Below, piece by piece: positions 26,780 to 36,379 of a DNA stretch of 64,000 nt. The first letter of the stretch is position 1; every line of letters starts with the position of its first letter. A model generated the notes under the pieces. It was not told where the DNA came from. It did not search any database and saw nothing but the letters and a program-made list of their open reading frames with translations. The translations under genes were made by a program, and so were the position numbers. The stretch comes from Streptomyces bathyalis (GTDB lineage Bacteria > Actinomycetota > Actinomycetes > Streptomycetales > Streptomycetaceae), in NCBI RefSeq assembly GCF_015910445.1, contig NZ_CP048882.1, positions 372,001-436,000 on the forward strand, written 5' to 3'.

Positions 26780-27277
26780 ATGACTGATGTGATGGGGGTA
26801 CTCGCGGCGCTCTTGGCGTGCGCGGCGATGGCTCCGGCCGTTGCGCACGTACTGGAATTGCCGGGCAAGCTGCGCCTCACGCGCTCCGAGTACGTAGCGG
26901 TGCAGCAGATCTACTACCCCGGGTTCACGATCGCCGGGCTCAGCGAGGTTCCGGGCATTCTCGTCACCGCGGCGGCCTTGGCACTGACCGAAGTCGGCGG
27001 CGTCGACTTCATGCTGCGTGCGGTCGCGGTGGTGGCCCTCGTAGGAATGCAGGCGGTCTATTGGCTGCGCGTGCACCCCGTGAACGGTTTCTGGCTGGAG
27101 GGCGAGAGCCTCGACCGGTTAAGCTCGGGCTTCTTCACCTTCGCGGGACGCCGGCGTATGGGTCGTGCTGGTCACGTGGAGTGGACCGACCTTCGGGACC
27201 GCTGGGAGTCCGGACACGCCGCGCGTGCCGGGCTCGCGCTTGTCAGCGTCACGGCACTCGTCGTTGCACTCGTGTGA
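26780..27277 (+). CDS. DUF1772-type membrane protein
   Basis: 165-residue protein with about four transmembrane segments. The KLRLTRSEYVAVQQIYYPGF stretch (about residues 31-50) matches the start of the DUF1772 (anthrone-oxygenase-like) pattern, in which a conserved Gln-Gln lies near helix 1. Function is unknown; some relatives act on polyketide anthrones, others are small-molecule membrane oxidoreductases. GGGACGG precedes the ATG. No operon partner. A hairpin follows. Confidence 0.65.
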   Translation: MTDVMGVLAALLACAAMAPAVAHVLELPGKLRLTRSEYVAVQQIYYPGFTIAGLSEVPGILVTAAALALTEVGGVDFMLRAVAVVALVGMQAVYWLRVHPVNGFWLEGESLDRLSSGFFTFAGRRRMGRAGHVEWTDLRDRWESGHAARAGLALVSVTALVVALV

Positions 27278-27333
27278 GATCCGACCTGCCTCGCTACTTG
27301 TCACGCGCTCCATCCGCGCCCTGAAGAGACCCG

Positions 27334-27371
27334 GGGGCAGGGGCCGCCCTCGCGGGTGCGGCCCCTGCCCC
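27334..27371. terminator. hairpin terminator between converging genes
   Basis: A 14-base perfect stem GGGGCAGGGGCCGC (27334-27347) pairs with 27358-27371 across a 10-base loop. It separates the DUF1772 gene (plus) from the DUF305 gene (minus). Confidence 0.8.
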
Positions 27372-27377
27372 GTCCGG

Positions 27378-27989
27378 TCACTTGCCGAGAAGCTTGTTCA
27401 TCTGCTTGATCTCGGCGGTCTGCGACGTGGTGATGTCCTGTGCCATGTCCTTGGCGGGTTTGTACTTGCCGTCGGACTTCTCGGTGGCAGCCATCATCAC
27501 GGCGCCCTCGTGGTGTTCGACCATCATCTTCAGGAAAGCGTCGTCGAACTTCTTGCCGGAGGACTTCTTCAGCTTGTCCATGTCCTCGGGCTTCATCATG
27601 CCGGGCATGCCGTGTTCCGAATGATCCATGCCGGGCATCTCCTCGGGCACCTTCTGGTCCCAGGACTTCAGCCAGCCGGACATCTTCTTGATCTCAGGTC
27701 CCTGCGCCTTCTCGATGTCCTTGGAGAGGGACTTCACCTCCGCCGAAGAGGCTCGGGAGTCGGCCAGTTCGGCCATCTCCACGGCCTGGCGGTGGTGCGG
27801 GATCATTCCTGTCGCGAAGGACACATCAGCGGAGTTGTGGTTGCCCTTCGAGGCGGGCGCCGAGCTCTTGTGCCCGCCGTGGCCGCCGGCACTGTCGTCG
27901 TTGCCGCCACACGCGGTGAGGACTGCGGCAGCGACGGTGGTCGCCGCGACTGCCGTGGCAGCGCGGAAGAAGGAACGGTGTGCGGTCAT
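27378..27989 (-). CDS. DUF305 His/Met-rich lipoprotein
   Basis: 203-residue exported protein. A signal peptide ends in the lipobox LTAC (about Cys27), followed by a His-rich linker (GGHGGHK) and a DUF305 ferritin-like helical domain carrying repeated metal-ligand motifs: MIPHHRQAVEM, MDHSEHGMPGMM and MVEHHEGAVMM. Such proteins bind copper or silver outside the membrane. AGGAG lies upstream of the ATG. It lies in the copper island next to a DUF6153-like gene and copA. Confidence 0.93.
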   Translation of the reverse strand: MTAHRSFFRAATAVAATTVAAAVLTACGGNDDSAGGHGGHKSSAPASKGNHNSADVSFATGMIPHHRQAVEMAELADSRASSAEVKSLSKDIEKAQGPEIKKMSGWLKSWDQKVPEEMPGMDHSEHGMPGMMKPEDMDKLKKSSGKKFDDAFLKMMVEHHEGAVMMAATEKSDGKYKPAKDMAQDITTSQTAEIKQMNKLLGK

Positions 27990-28092
27990 GGTGATACTGC
28001 TCCTGCGTCATGAGAAGTGTTGGTGTGCGCCTGGGTCCCAGGACATGGCCTGGGGGCACCGGGTCTTGTCGCCCGGCACCGTGCGGCGCGGC

Positions 28093-28527
28093 TTATATGC
28101 GCAGGAGCTGGAGTTGCGAGAGCGACGGTGGCGCCCGCTCGGTGGCGGTCGCGGCGTCACTCCGGAGTCGAGGCGCAGCGAAGGGCGCATCGACGGACTG
28201 GCCGGGGGCTGGTGTCGTGAGCGTCGGGCTGCCGCTGATCCCGCTCGCCGCACAGGTGGCGTCGGCGTGATTGAGGTGACCGCCGCTGCTGGCCCCGTAG
28301 GCCATGTGATGGCAGGCGGATTCCGCAGCACGCGCCGCAGTCTCGTGGCCGGGCGCTGCCTTGCCTGCAAGGTGGCCATGACTGCTCATGGCCGGCATGG
28401 CCCGCTCATGCTGGGGCGCAGGCGTCGGCCCGAGGCCGTGCATGGCGACCAGCCCCGTGAGTACGGCCAGCATCAGAAGCACACCCCGCACCCCGAGGGG
28501 ACGGAGTGCGCGCCGGGTGCTGACCAT
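28093..28527 (-). CDS. DUF6153-like small His-rich exported protein
   Basis: 144-residue protein with one hydrophobic segment (GVLLMLAVLTGLVAMHGL) near residue 15, then a His/Met-rich extracytoplasmic part (HERAMPAMSSHGHLAG, ESACHHMAYG, LNHADATC) and a C-terminal LLRI. The LRI-type ending recurs in the two related proteins at 34864 and 35493. It probably binds copper outside the cell or at the membrane. A TAGGAT -10 element (28535-28540) ends 7 bases before the ATG, suggesting a very short or absent leader. A loose CsoR-like sequence overlaps it at 28533-28549. Confidence 0.75.
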   Translation of the reverse strand: MVSTRRALRPLGVRGVLLMLAVLTGLVAMHGLGPTPAPQHERAMPAMSSHGHLAGKAAPGHETAARAAESACHHMAYGASSGGHLNHADATCAASGISGSPTLTTPAPGQSVDAPFAAPRLRSDAATATERAPPSLSQLQLLRI

Positions 28528-28640
28528 GGTGGCAATCCTAGGGTGGGGACACGTAAGCGTCTGGTGAATGCCTGCACGGCGGCGGCCATCGACGAGGCCG
28601 TCGGCCCGTTGTGATGGCGCCGCCGCGCACGGCAGTGTCG

Positions 28641-30911
28641 TCAGCTTGCTGTCATCGGGCGGAAGCGCCGCAGCCGCAGACTGTTGCTGACCACGAACAC
28701 CGAGGAGAAGGCCATTGCCGCTCCGGCGATCATCGGATTGAGCAGTCCAGCCGCGGCCAAGGGCAGAGCCGCGACGTTGTAGGCGAAGGCCCAGAAGAGG
28801 TTGGACTTGATGGTCGCCAGGGTGCGGCGGGAGAGGCGGATGGCGTCGGCCGCTGCCCGCAGATCGCCCCGTACGAGGGTGAGGTCTCCCGCTTCGATCG
28901 CGGCGTCCGTCCCGGTACCCATGGCCAGCCCGAGGTCGGACTGGGCGAGGGCTGCCGCGTCGTTGACGCCGTCCCCGACCATGGCCACCGAGCGCCCCTC
29001 CCCTTGCAGCCGCTTGACCGCGTCCACCTTGTCTTCGGGCATGACTTCCGCGATGACGTCGCCAGGAGCGATTCCGACCTCTGCTGCGACCGCGTCGGCC
29101 ACTGCACGGTTGTCGCCGGTCAGCAGAACAGGAGTCAGACCGAGAGCGCGGAGGCGCTGCACGGCTTCGGCGCTGGTCTCCTTCACGGCGTCGGCGACCT
29201 CGAGGACTGCGCGTGCTTCACCGTCCCAAGCGACCGTGATGACGGTGCGGCCGGCGCTCTCGGCCTCTGCCTTGGCTTGCTTGAGGTCCGAAGGGAGCTC
29301 GATCGTCCAGTCCGTCAGCAGCTTCTCCCTGCCCACGAGTACGGCGTGACTTTCGACGACCCCCTGGACTCCGAGGCCGGGCTGGTTCGCGAAGTCCTCG
29401 GGAACCGGGAGGGCGCCCACCTTCTCCGCGGCTCCGGCGGCGACGGCCTGGGCGATGGGGTGTTCCGAGGCGTGCTCCAGTGCCCCGGCAAGGCGCAGGA
29501 CCTCGGTCTCGTCCTCACCTTCGGCCGGATGCACCTTGAGCAGGGTCATCTTGCCGGTGGTGACGGTGCCTGTCTTGTCGAGGACGATGGTGTCGGCCTT
29601 GCGCGTCGTCTCGAGAACTTCGGGGCCCTTGATGAGGATGCCGAGTTGTGCGCCACGGCCGGTGCCGACCATGAGAGCAGTGGGGGTGGCGAGTCCGAGG
29701 GCGCAGGGGCAGGCGATGATCAGAACGGCAACTGCGGCAGTGAAGGCCGCGGTCAGCCCGCTGCCGTTGCCGAGCCAGAAGCCGAGTGTGCCGAGGGCCA
29801 GGGCAATGACAATGGGGACGAAGACAGCGGAGATCTTGTCGGCCAGGCGCTGCGCGGCGGCTTTGCCGCTCTGTGCGTCCTCGACCAGTTTCGCCATCCT
29901 CGCGAGCTGGGTGTCCGCGCCGATCCGGGTGGCCTCGACGATGAGCCGTCCTCCGGCATTGAGAGTGGCGCCGGTGACGGTGTCGCCGACGCGGACCTCC
30001 ACAGGCACCGACTCTCCGGTGAGCATCGATGTGTCGACCGCGGAGGCACCTTCGACCACCGCTCCGTCTGTGGCGATCTTCTCTCCGGGACGGACGAGGA
30101 AACGGTCACCGACGTTGAGGTCCTCGGTACGGATCAGCTCCTCGCGTCCGTCCCGGAGGACGGTGACCTCCCGTGCCCCCAGCTGCAGCAGCGCTTTGAG
30201 CGCCGACCCGGCCTTTCGCTTGGAGCGGGATTCGAAGTAGCGACCGGCGAGAATGAACGCCGTCACACCTGCAGCGGCCTCGAGATAGATGTTGCCGGCG
30301 CCGTCCGTGCGAGCAATGGTCAGCTCGAACGGATGTGTCATGCCGGGCGTGCCGGCAGTGCCGAAGAACAGCGCCCACAGCGACCACAGGAACGCGGCCG
30401 CGGTTCCCACCGAGATGAGGGTGTCCATCGTGGCGGCGCCGTGCTTGGCGTTGGTCCATGCTGCCCGGTGGAAGGGCCAGGCGGCGTAGGTGACCACCGG
30501 CGCCGCGAAGGTGAGGGAGAGCCACTGCCAGTACTCGAACTGCAGCGCCGGCACCATCGCCATCGCGATGACGGGAACCGCCAAGATCACCGCAGTGACG
30601 AGACGGTGCCGCAGCGGCCGCAGTTCGTCGCCCTCTTGGTCTTCGTCGTCCGCATCGGTGGTCGCGCTTTCCGCACGAACGGGAGCGGGAAGCTCCGCGG
30701 TGTAGCCGGTGGCCTCGACGGTGGCGATCAGATCTTCCACGGCGACGCCGTCGCCGTGGAGGACCTTGGCCTTCTCCGTGGCGTAGTTGACGGTCGCCTC
30801 GACCCCGTCCATGCGGTTGAGCTTCTTCTCGATGCGAGCGGCGCACGAGGCGCAGGTCATCCCGCCGATGGCGAGCTCGACCTCGCCTGTCCGGGAAACC
30901 GTCGTAGTCAT
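28641..30911 (-). CDS. copA: copper-exporting P1B-type ATPase CopA
   Basis: 756-residue P-type ATPase pumping Cu(I) out of the cell. An N-terminal heavy-metal domain has GMTCASC (Cys20, Cys23); eight helices follow, with the CPC copper motif in [13 protein letters not shown]; the phosphorylated Asp is in DKTGTVT; HP motif in HASEHPIA; hinge [10 protein letters not shown]. The ATG at 30911 has GAGGAGCAG upstream, and the longer open frame adds only an unlikely Arg/Pro-rich tail. Divergent from the 31160 gene across three CsoR-type boxes, so it is copper-induced by release of CsoR. Confidence 0.97.
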   Translation of the reverse strand: MTTTVSRTGEVELAIGGMTCASCAARIEKKLNRMDGVEATVNYATEKAKVLHGDGVAVEDLIATVEATGYTAELPAPVRAESATTDADDEDQEGDELRPLRHRLVTAVILAVPVIAMAMVPALQFEYWQWLSLTFAAPVVTYAAWPFHRAAWTNAKHGAATMDTLISVGTAAAFLWSLWALFFGTAGTPGMTHPFELTIARTDGAGNIYLEAAAGVTAFILAGRYFESRSKRKAGSALKALLQLGAREVTVLRDGREELIRTEDLNVGDRFLVRPGEKIATDGAVVEGASAVDTSMLTGESVPVEVRVGDTVTGATLNAGGRLIVEATRIGADTQLARMAKLVEDAQSGKAAAQRLADKISAVFVPIVIALALGTLGFWLGNGSGLTAAFTAAVAVLIIACPCALGLATPTALMVGTGRGAQLGILIKGPEVLETTRKADTIVLDKTGTVTTGKMTLLKVHPAEGEDETEVLRLAGALEHASEHPIAQAVAAGAAEKVGALPVPEDFANQPGLGVQGVVESHAVLVGREKLLTDWTIELPSDLKQAKAEAESAGRTVITVAWDGEARAVLEVADAVKETSAEAVQRLRALGLTPVLLTGDNRAVADAVAAEVGIAPGDVIAEVMPEDKVDAVKRLQGEGRSVAMVGDGVNDAAALAQSDLGLAMGTGTDAAIEAGDLTLVRGDLRAAADAIRLSRRTLATIKSNLFWAFAYNVAALPLAAAGLLNPMIAGAAMAFSSVFVVSNSLRLRRFRPMTAS

Positions 30912-31013
30912 CACTGCTCCTCGCGATGGAAGTTGCAGGGCGGGCCCTGCACTACGTCTGCAGACCCCGCCCGGTCGGCCACTCGGACGGGGAATCTGCG
31001 AGGCCATCGAATC

Positions 31014-31030
31014 ATACCCTAGGGGGGTAT
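31014..31030. promoter_or_regulatory. CsoR-type copper box 1 of the copA intergenic region
   Basis: ATACCCTAGGGGGGTAT, 17-base imperfect palindrome of the CsoR operator type, about 103 bases upstream of the copA start. Confidence 0.85.
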
Positions 31031-31048
31031 GATCTCACTGCCTAAGAT

Positions 31049-31065
31049 ATACCCCCTCCCTCTAT
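31049..31065. promoter_or_regulatory. degenerate CsoR-type box 2
   Basis: ATACCCCCTCCCTCTAT has the correct 17-base length and ends and matches the reverse complement of the full box at about 12 of 17 positions. It lies between the two perfect boxes. Confidence 0.45.
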
Positions 31066-31093
31066 CGAGAGGCAAGTCTCCTCGGTCTTGATA

Positions 31094-31110
31094 ATACCCT
31101 AGGGGGGTAT
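31094..31110. promoter_or_regulatory. CsoR-type copper box 3
   Basis: ATACCCTAGGGGGGTAT, identical to box 1, 50 bases upstream of the plus-strand gene at 31160. Confidence 0.85.
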
Positions 31111-31159
31111 AGAGTGGCCGTGCCGATAGTCACGTCTGCACCGCGCCACAGGAGTAGCC

Positions 31160-32113
31160 ATGCACACCGGAGTGAAGATCACTGCCTTCGTCGCGGCCCT
31201 GGCTGCGTCCTTCGGCGCCGCCTACGGCGTCGGCAAGGTCGTCGACCCCGTGACCTCCCCCGCCAAACCCGCGGCCCACGGTGGTCACCCAGGGGGTGCG
31301 GCGAAGGCAGACGGCGCAGGGGGCGATGCCCCGGCCGGGGGGCTGCAGGTTTCCGAGGGCGGTTACACCCTCGATCTGGAGACCAGGCAGCTAGAGGCCG
31401 ACAAGAAGGCAGACCTGCGCTTCGTCATCCGGGACAGCAAAGGCAAGAAGGTCACAGGCTTCAAGCGCGAACACGACAAGGAACTGCATCTGATCCTCGC
31501 CTCGCGTGACCTCACCACCTTCCGTCACCTGCACCCGACCCGGGCAGCCGACGGCACATGGAGCATCTCGGCCGAGCTCCCCAAGGCAGGCGACTACCGG
31601 ATGTTCGCCGACTTCACGCCCAAGGCGAAGGACGCGGAGAACCTCACCCTGGGCGTGGACTTGCCTGTCGCCGGTGACTACGAGCCCGGCGAACCGGCCG
31701 AGGAGTCCCGCAGTTCGGAAGTCGACGGATACAAGGTGACCCTCGATGGCCGCCTGCGCCCAGGGGCTGCGGAGGAGGTGAAGCTCAAGGTCACCAAGAA
31801 GGGCCGTCCGGTCAAGGATCTGCAGCCCTATCTCGGGGCCTACGGGCATCTTGTCGCTCTGCGCGGCGGCGACCTTGCCTACCTCCACGTCCATCCCAAC
31901 GGAGAGCCCGGCGACGGCACGACGAAGCCTGGTCCGGAGATCTCCTTCACTGCGACGGCTCCGAGCGAGGGCACCTACCGCCTCTTCCTCGACTTCAAGC
32001 ACGAAGGCAAGGTCCGCACGGCCGAATTCACGGTCGCGGCCGGCCCTGACGGCGACTCGCCGAAGAAGGAAGAGCCCGCCGAGCACGGGGACGGCGACAG
32101 TCACAAGCACTGA
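31160..32113 (+). CDS. secreted/anchored copper-responsive beta-domain protein
   Basis: 317-residue protein with an N-terminal membrane segment (residues 5-25, ITAFVAALAASFGAAYGVG), a Gly/His-rich linker and two beta-rich repeats, each ending in a His motif: FRHLHPTRAADGTWS and YLHVHPNGEPGDG. A His-rich tail (EHGDGDSHKH) closes it. The duplicated H-x-H-P pattern suggests extracytoplasmic copper binding; the fold resembles YtkA-like domains, not certain. AGGAG precedes the ATG, and copper boxes upstream are shared with copA. A hairpin follows the gene. Confidence 0.8.
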   Translation: MHTGVKITAFVAALAASFGAAYGVGKVVDPVTSPAKPAAHGGHPGGAAKADGAGGDAPAGGLQVSEGGYTLDLETRQLEADKKADLRFVIRDSKGKKVTGFKREHDKELHLILASRDLTTFRHLHPTRAADGTWSISAELPKAGDYRMFADFTPKAKDAENLTLGVDLPVAGDYEPGEPAEESRSSEVDGYKVTLDGRLRPGAAEEVKLKVTKKGRPVKDLQPYLGAYGHLVALRGGDLAYLHVHPNGEPGDGTTKPGPEISFTATAPSEGTYRLFLDFKHEGKVRTAEFTVAAGPDGDSPKKEEPAEHGDGDSHKH

Positions 32114-32160
32114 GTGGAAGTCGAGCAAGATCTCGACGCAGCCCAGTACTTCGGCCATGA

Positions 32161-32192
32161 GTGGAGGGGCGAGCAACTGCTCGCCCCTCCAC
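32161..32192. terminator. hairpin terminator
   Basis: GTGGAGGGGCGAGC (32161-32174) pairs perfectly with 32179-32192 around the loop AACT. It separates the converging copper protein gene and the MFS gene. Confidence 0.85.
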
Positions 32193-32213
32193 CGCTGATG
32201 GGCCGCGCTACGC

Positions 32214-33527
32214 TCAGGCCGTTGCGGGCTCCGGCTGTGCGGCTGCCTCGGGGGAAGCCAGCCGGCCGGTTCGGTGGAGACCGTACAGCGCTACCGCGCA
32301 CCCAACCCCGAGCGCGAGCAACGCGATCCAGGGGATTGCGGAGACCCCGGCCGCACGCGCCGCGTCCAGGGCGGCCCCGGTCAGCAGATTGCCGAGGGTG
32401 ATGCCGATGCCGCAGATGGTGTTGTACAGCCCGTAGTGGGTGGCGACGAGCCGGTCACCGGACAGACGGACGATGGTGTCCATCTCGAAGGGGAAGGCGA
32501 TCATCGTGCCCACAGCAAGCAGGAGAGCAGCCAGCGACGGCGGGACCGCGGCCATCAACCAGAGACCCACGCCAACGTCCGGCACGGGCATCGCCGTGGC
32601 CGCCAGCAGCGGGACGAATGCCACGCCCATGATCAGCAACCCGCAGGCGAGGGCCTGCCCCGGTGCCAAGCGTGCCTTGCACCAGGCGGTGAGCCTGGTC
32701 TGCCCCAGGATGGTGCTCAGCCCTGAAACGGCGAACATCAACGCCACCGCGGCAGTGCCGAAGGTTCCCTCGCCACCCAGACGCCGGACCTCGAGCGGCA
32801 GGGCGAGATAGACCTGGAACTGCATGACGTAGAAGCCGATCATGGCGGTGGAGAAGAGCAGGAACGACGGGTTCCGCACGATGCTGCGCCACTGCGCCAG
32901 CACACTGACTCGCTTGTCGTCCTTCGCGTTGTCGCCCCTGCGGGCCGGCAGGGCCCGGATCTGCACGATGCTGAGCAGGGTGAAGATGGCAGCCGAGACC
33001 AGGCAGGTGACTCGGAAGTCGATGCCCGTCAGCAGCATGCCGACCATGGGTCCGAGCAGGATTCCGGCCTGGTAGTAGATGTTGAAGAGCGCGAAGGCGT
33101 CGACCCGGCGCTCGCCCGCATCCGCGGCGAGGTAGGCCCGTACGGCGGGATTGAACAGTGCTCCCGCCAGCCCCGTCGCCGCGGACGCGGCCAGCAGGGC
33201 CGGGACGGAATCCACCAGGCCAAGGGTGGCGAAGCCGAGCGTACGCAGCACGCAGCCCGCGACGATCAACGGCTTGTAGCCGAGCCGGTCGGCGAGGGTA
33301 CCCCCGACCAGGAACATGCCTTGCTGGCTGAAGTTCCGTACCCCCAGGACGAGTCCGACGAGCCAGCCTGCCAGGCCGAGCGTCCCGGACAGGTGCGAAG
33401 CCAGGTACGGCATCAGCATGTAGAAACCGAGGTTGATGGTGAACTGATTGACCATCAACAGCTGGGTGCTGCGCTCGTAGGAGCGTGTCTGCGCGATGAA
33501 GCCCTTGGTGCGTGCCTGCCGAGCCAT
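32214..33527 (-). CDS. MFS transporter coupled to a cysteine-synthase-like enzyme
   Basis: 437-residue major-facilitator protein with twelve predicted helices, a loop 2-3 motif GGTLADRLGYKP and an R-x-A-Y motif in TM4-5 of drug or metabolite exporters. The ATG at 33527 overlaps the stop of the upstream PLP-enzyme gene (TGATG) and has GGGAGG 6 bases before it; a GTG three bases upstream is less well placed. The overlap makes it the dedicated partner of that enzyme: it may export the small amino-acid product, or a copper chelate made from it. Cargo is not known. Confidence 0.85.
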   Translation of the reverse strand: MARQARTKGFIAQTRSYERSTQLLMVNQFTINLGFYMLMPYLASHLSGTLGLAGWLVGLVLGVRNFSQQGMFLVGGTLADRLGYKPLIVAGCVLRTLGFATLGLVDSVPALLAASAATGLAGALFNPAVRAYLAADAGERRVDAFALFNIYYQAGILLGPMVGMLLTGIDFRVTCLVSAAIFTLLSIVQIRALPARRGDNAKDDKRVSVLAQWRSIVRNPSFLLFSTAMIGFYVMQFQVYLALPLEVRRLGGEGTFGTAAVALMFAVSGLSTILGQTRLTAWCKARLAPGQALACGLLIMGVAFVPLLAATAMPVPDVGVGLWLMAAVPPSLAALLLAVGTMIAFPFEMDTIVRLSGDRLVATHYGLYNTICGIGITLGNLLTGAALDAARAAGVSAIPWIALLALGVGCAVALYGLHRTGRLASPEAAAQPEPATA

Positions 33528-34732
33528 CACTTGCCTCCCTCCCCCGGCGCATCGGACTCAGCGAGTTGTCCCGCTGCTTCGGTCCCGAACGACGCGTCTG
33601 ATTCCTCGTCGTCGCCGGCGAGCAGATCCACCACGTCGTTCTTCCTCGCCGAGTCGTTCCGGGTGAGGGGGTCGACGACGGTGGTGCACCGGGTCCAGCG
33701 GGTGACTTCCTTTTCGTCGGGGCGGCCGATCACCTCTGGTTCGGGCGCGGGTGGGGAGTCGAGCAGGCCGTGGGCTGCGCAGTAGTCGTCGTCGAAGACG
33801 GTCTCCAGATATCGCTGCGGCCCGTCCGGGAAGATGGCCGCGATGCGGGACTGGGCCGGCAGGGTACGGGCCAGCCATCCCGCGACCAGGGCGACCGCCC
33901 CGACGCTCCAGCCACCGGTGGCGTAGTGGGAGTTCGCCAGCTGGCGGCAGGTCCACACCGCTTCTGCGGCGGCCACCCAGTGCACTTCGCTGAAGTTCTC
34001 GTAGGCGATGTTGCCGGGATAGATGCTGGAGCCCAAGCCGCGCATCAGCCGTGGCCGGCCCGTCTGTCCGAAGATCGTCGATCCGACGGTGTCGACGCCG
34101 ACCAATTGCATCCCGGGATAGAGCTGTTGAAGGACTCGGGAGACGCCCGCGGAATGGCCGCCGGTTCCCACGCTGCACACCAGAACGTCGATATGGCCCA
34201 GCTCTGAGGCGAGTTCCAACGCGAGCGGGGTGTAGGCGGAGATGTTGTCGGGGTTGTTGTACTGGTCCGGGCACCACGACTCAGGGTGCTCTACCCGTAG
34301 TTGGTCTACGCGGTCTCGTCGCGCTTGCTGCCAGCCACCGGTGGGGTGCGCCTCGCCGACGATGTCGACTTGGGCTCCGTAGGCGGTCAGCAACCGTGTC
34401 ATGGAGGCTTCCAGACCAGGATCGGTGACCAGGGTCACCGGGTGTGCGTAGACCATGCCGGCCAGGGCGAGCCCAAGGCCGAGGGTGCCGCTGGTGGATT
34501 CGATGATTCTGGCCCCGGGACGGAGGTCGCCGCGGGCGCGAGCGCGCTCGACCATGTGCAGAGCGGGGCGGTCCTTGATTCCTCCGGGGTTGAAGCCTTC
34601 CAGCTTCGCCCAGAAGCCGCGCCCGGGAGAGGTGAGCGGTTCGGAGACTTGGAGGAGTGGCGTGTCGCCGACGAGCCCGGAGAGGGCAGAGCGGGCGGGG
34701 GGTGTGACGTCAGGGGTGGTCTGGGATTGCAT
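33527..34732 (-). CDS. PLP-dependent cysteine-synthase-family enzyme
   Basis: 401-residue fold-type II PLP enzyme. The Schiff-base Lys is in [11 protein letters not shown] near residue 54; the substrate loop reads TSGTLGLG where O-acetylserine sulfhydrylase has TSGNTG, and the PLP phosphate loop is GTGGHSAG near residue 193. A 60-residue acidic tail after the catalytic domain is unusual. The altered loop means the substrate may differ from O-acetylserine; SbnA-like beta-replacement enzymes of metallophore pathways are a possible analogy. Translationally coupled to the MFS gene inside the copper island. The weak ribosome site leaves the start a little uncertain. Confidence 0.82.
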   Translation of the reverse strand: MQSQTTPDVTPPARSALSGLVGDTPLLQVSEPLTSPGRGFWAKLEGFNPGGIKDRPALHMVERARARGDLRPGARIIESTSGTLGLGLALAGMVYAHPVTLVTDPGLEASMTRLLTAYGAQVDIVGEAHPTGGWQQARRDRVDQLRVEHPESWCPDQYNNPDNISAYTPLALELASELGHIDVLVCSVGTGGHSAGVSRVLQQLYPGMQLVGVDTVGSTIFGQTGRPRLMRGLGSSIYPGNIAYENFSEVHWVAAAEAVWTCRQLANSHYATGGWSVGAVALVAGWLARTLPAQSRIAAIFPDGPQRYLETVFDDDYCAAHGLLDSPPAPEPEVIGRPDEKEVTRWTRCTTVVDPLTRNDSARKNDVVDLLAGDDEESDASFGTEAAGQLAESDAPGEGGK

Positions 34733-34863
34733 GTTCCGCTCTCATTCGATGATGGGCATCAGCAAGTGCTCATCTCGCACGCCGCCATCCGGGCAGGACC
34801 GTGACGGCCCGCCCTGGCAACGGAATGCGGCAGCCCGACTCATGCGGCTGCATCGAACTCGGC

Positions 34864-35310
34864 CTAAATGCGCCACCGGCACACGACTGTGAGTCTGGAA
34901 CGACCCGATTGAGCTCTGTCAGGACTTCGGGCCCGAGGTGGTGCAGTGCGGGCACGCGTCGCAGCAACGACCGCTGCCCCAGGAGGGGCGACCAGCGGTG
35001 TGGGGCCCGGCTGGGACTGGTTTCGTCCCTCATCCCCGTCGTCGAGCCCGAGCATCGAACAGGACTCACTGCTCAGCGACGTCTGCGTTTCGGCAGCAAC
35101 GTCGCTGTGGTCCTCAGCCGATGGCGACGTGGAGCCGGCATAGGTTGAACCATGGCGATGGTCGAGGCCGTGAAGGAGTGCCCCGCAGTCGAATCCGACG
35201 AGGAACAGACCGCCCAACAGCACGGCAATCAGACGGTGACACCAAGGCACAAGCACAGTGGGGCGTCGGTCAGGGGGGTGGAACAGCACGCTTCCTCCGC
35301 GGAGCGGCAT
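34864..35310 (-). CDS. DUF6153-like small exported protein, copy 2
   Basis: 148-residue protein with one hydrophobic segment (LIAVLLGGLFLVGFDCGALLHG) followed by HGLDHRHG, an acidic stretch, and a C-terminal VVCRWRI matching the LRI-type endings of the copies at 28093 and 35493. It looks like a copper-associated exported or membrane-anchored protein. The start at 35310 is uncertain; a GTG just before the hydrophobic segment is possible. Confidence 0.6.
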   Translation of the reverse strand: MPLRGGSVLFHPPDRRPTVLVPWCHRLIAVLLGGLFLVGFDCGALLHGLDHRHGSTYAGSTSPSAEDHSDVAAETQTSLSSESCSMLGLDDGDEGRNQSQPGPTPLVAPPGAAVVAATRARTAPPRARSPDRAQSGRSRLTVVCRWRI

Positions 35311-35492
35311 GCTTCACCGCGGGACGGCGAAGCGACATGGTCGAAACGGCTGGAGGAACTCTGCGCGGGCGGCAACGCCTGAACCGTCACGTTGAGCGAC
35401 GGAGATGTGGCGCGGGCCGGCAGGCGCTCCGCATGGGCACCGGCAGTTGAGGGCCTGACAAGCAGAGCGCACCGCGCAAAGCGGGGCGGATC

Positions 35493-35954
35493 CTATATCC
35501 GCAGGACGCCTGACCCCGTGGAATCTCTCAACCGCAGCGGAGCCGACGCTCCTTCACTCAAGGAGGGCACATCACGCCGCTGACCGGAGAAGAGCGACCC
35601 GCCGGCCGACAAGCACGCACTTGGTGCTCCCAGAGCGGGCCCCTGTTGTGGCTGACCAGGTAGACACTCATGCGCGGGGTGAAAAGAGCCGTGGTCGTCG
35701 CCATGGTGCGAGTGGGATTCAGCAGATCCCGCAGGGACGTTCTGGACAACCGTTCCGTCCTGTCCGCCCGAGTCATGAGTGCCGGGTGTCGCGGAGGCAG
35801 AACTCGCAATCGTGAGATGGCTGGAGACGTCTTCAGCATTCACGCCGTGCGTGTACACGAGCCCTAACAGCAGCATGGCCACCAGCAAGAGGCGCCGTGA
35901 TCCCGCCGACAAGCGGACTCGCGGCGCACCCGAGGGCGACCAGGCCGTAACCAT
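35493..35954 (-). CDS. DUF6153-like small exported protein, copy 3
   Basis: 153-residue protein: basic N terminus, hydrophobic segment (LLLVAMLLLGLVYTHGV) at residues 22-38, a His-rich extracytoplasmic part (ESHSHHGDDHGSFHPAHEC) and a C-terminal GVLRI. TAGGAT (35961-35966 on the minus strand) ends 6 bases before the ATG, so the message is probably leaderless. Third member of a family in the copper island; the C-terminal LRI end is shared. Confidence 0.72.
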   Translation of the reverse strand: MVTAWSPSGAPRVRLSAGSRRLLLVAMLLLGLVYTHGVNAEDVSSHLTIASSASATPGTHDSGGQDGTVVQNVPAGSAESHSHHGDDHGSFHPAHECLPGQPQQGPALGAPSACLSAGGSLFSGQRRDVPSLSEGASAPLRLRDSTGSGVLRI

Positions 35955-36231
35955 GTCGTGATCCTAACGTCTTCCTGGCACGAGACAGGCAACCCCTCCG
36001 GGATCCCGCGTCAACGAGTCCGAACCCAAGGGCACACACCCAGCTGAGCAGCTGAAACGCTGAGGTGTTGCCCTGTGTCGGCTATGTCACCTCCCCAACT
36101 GGCCGAAGCAGGAACTCAGTCGGCCACACGGCCGGGCCGGCTCCCCCGCAGCGTGGTGTGGATTCCTGGCCGACAACGCTGACCGGTTCACTCCAGGGAA
36201 CCGCACTGTCAGCTTCGACCTGACAAGTCAA

Positions 36232-36248
36232 TTACCCTAGGGGGGTAT
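36232..36248 (+). promoter_or_regulatory. CsoR-type copper box before copZ
   Basis: TTACCCTAGGGGGGTAT differs from the copA boxes only in the first base. Lies about 132 bases upstream of the copZ ATG. Confidence 0.8.
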
Positions 36249-36379
36249 GGTAGCTTACCCGAACTGGAGCGAACGAGGGCACGACGCCCGGCGGAACGAA
36301 CGTGGCTGAGCCGTTCCCGCCAGGAGCGCGGCGTCTCGAGCAATCACCCCCTCGATCAATCAACTGGGAGAGCACTGAC

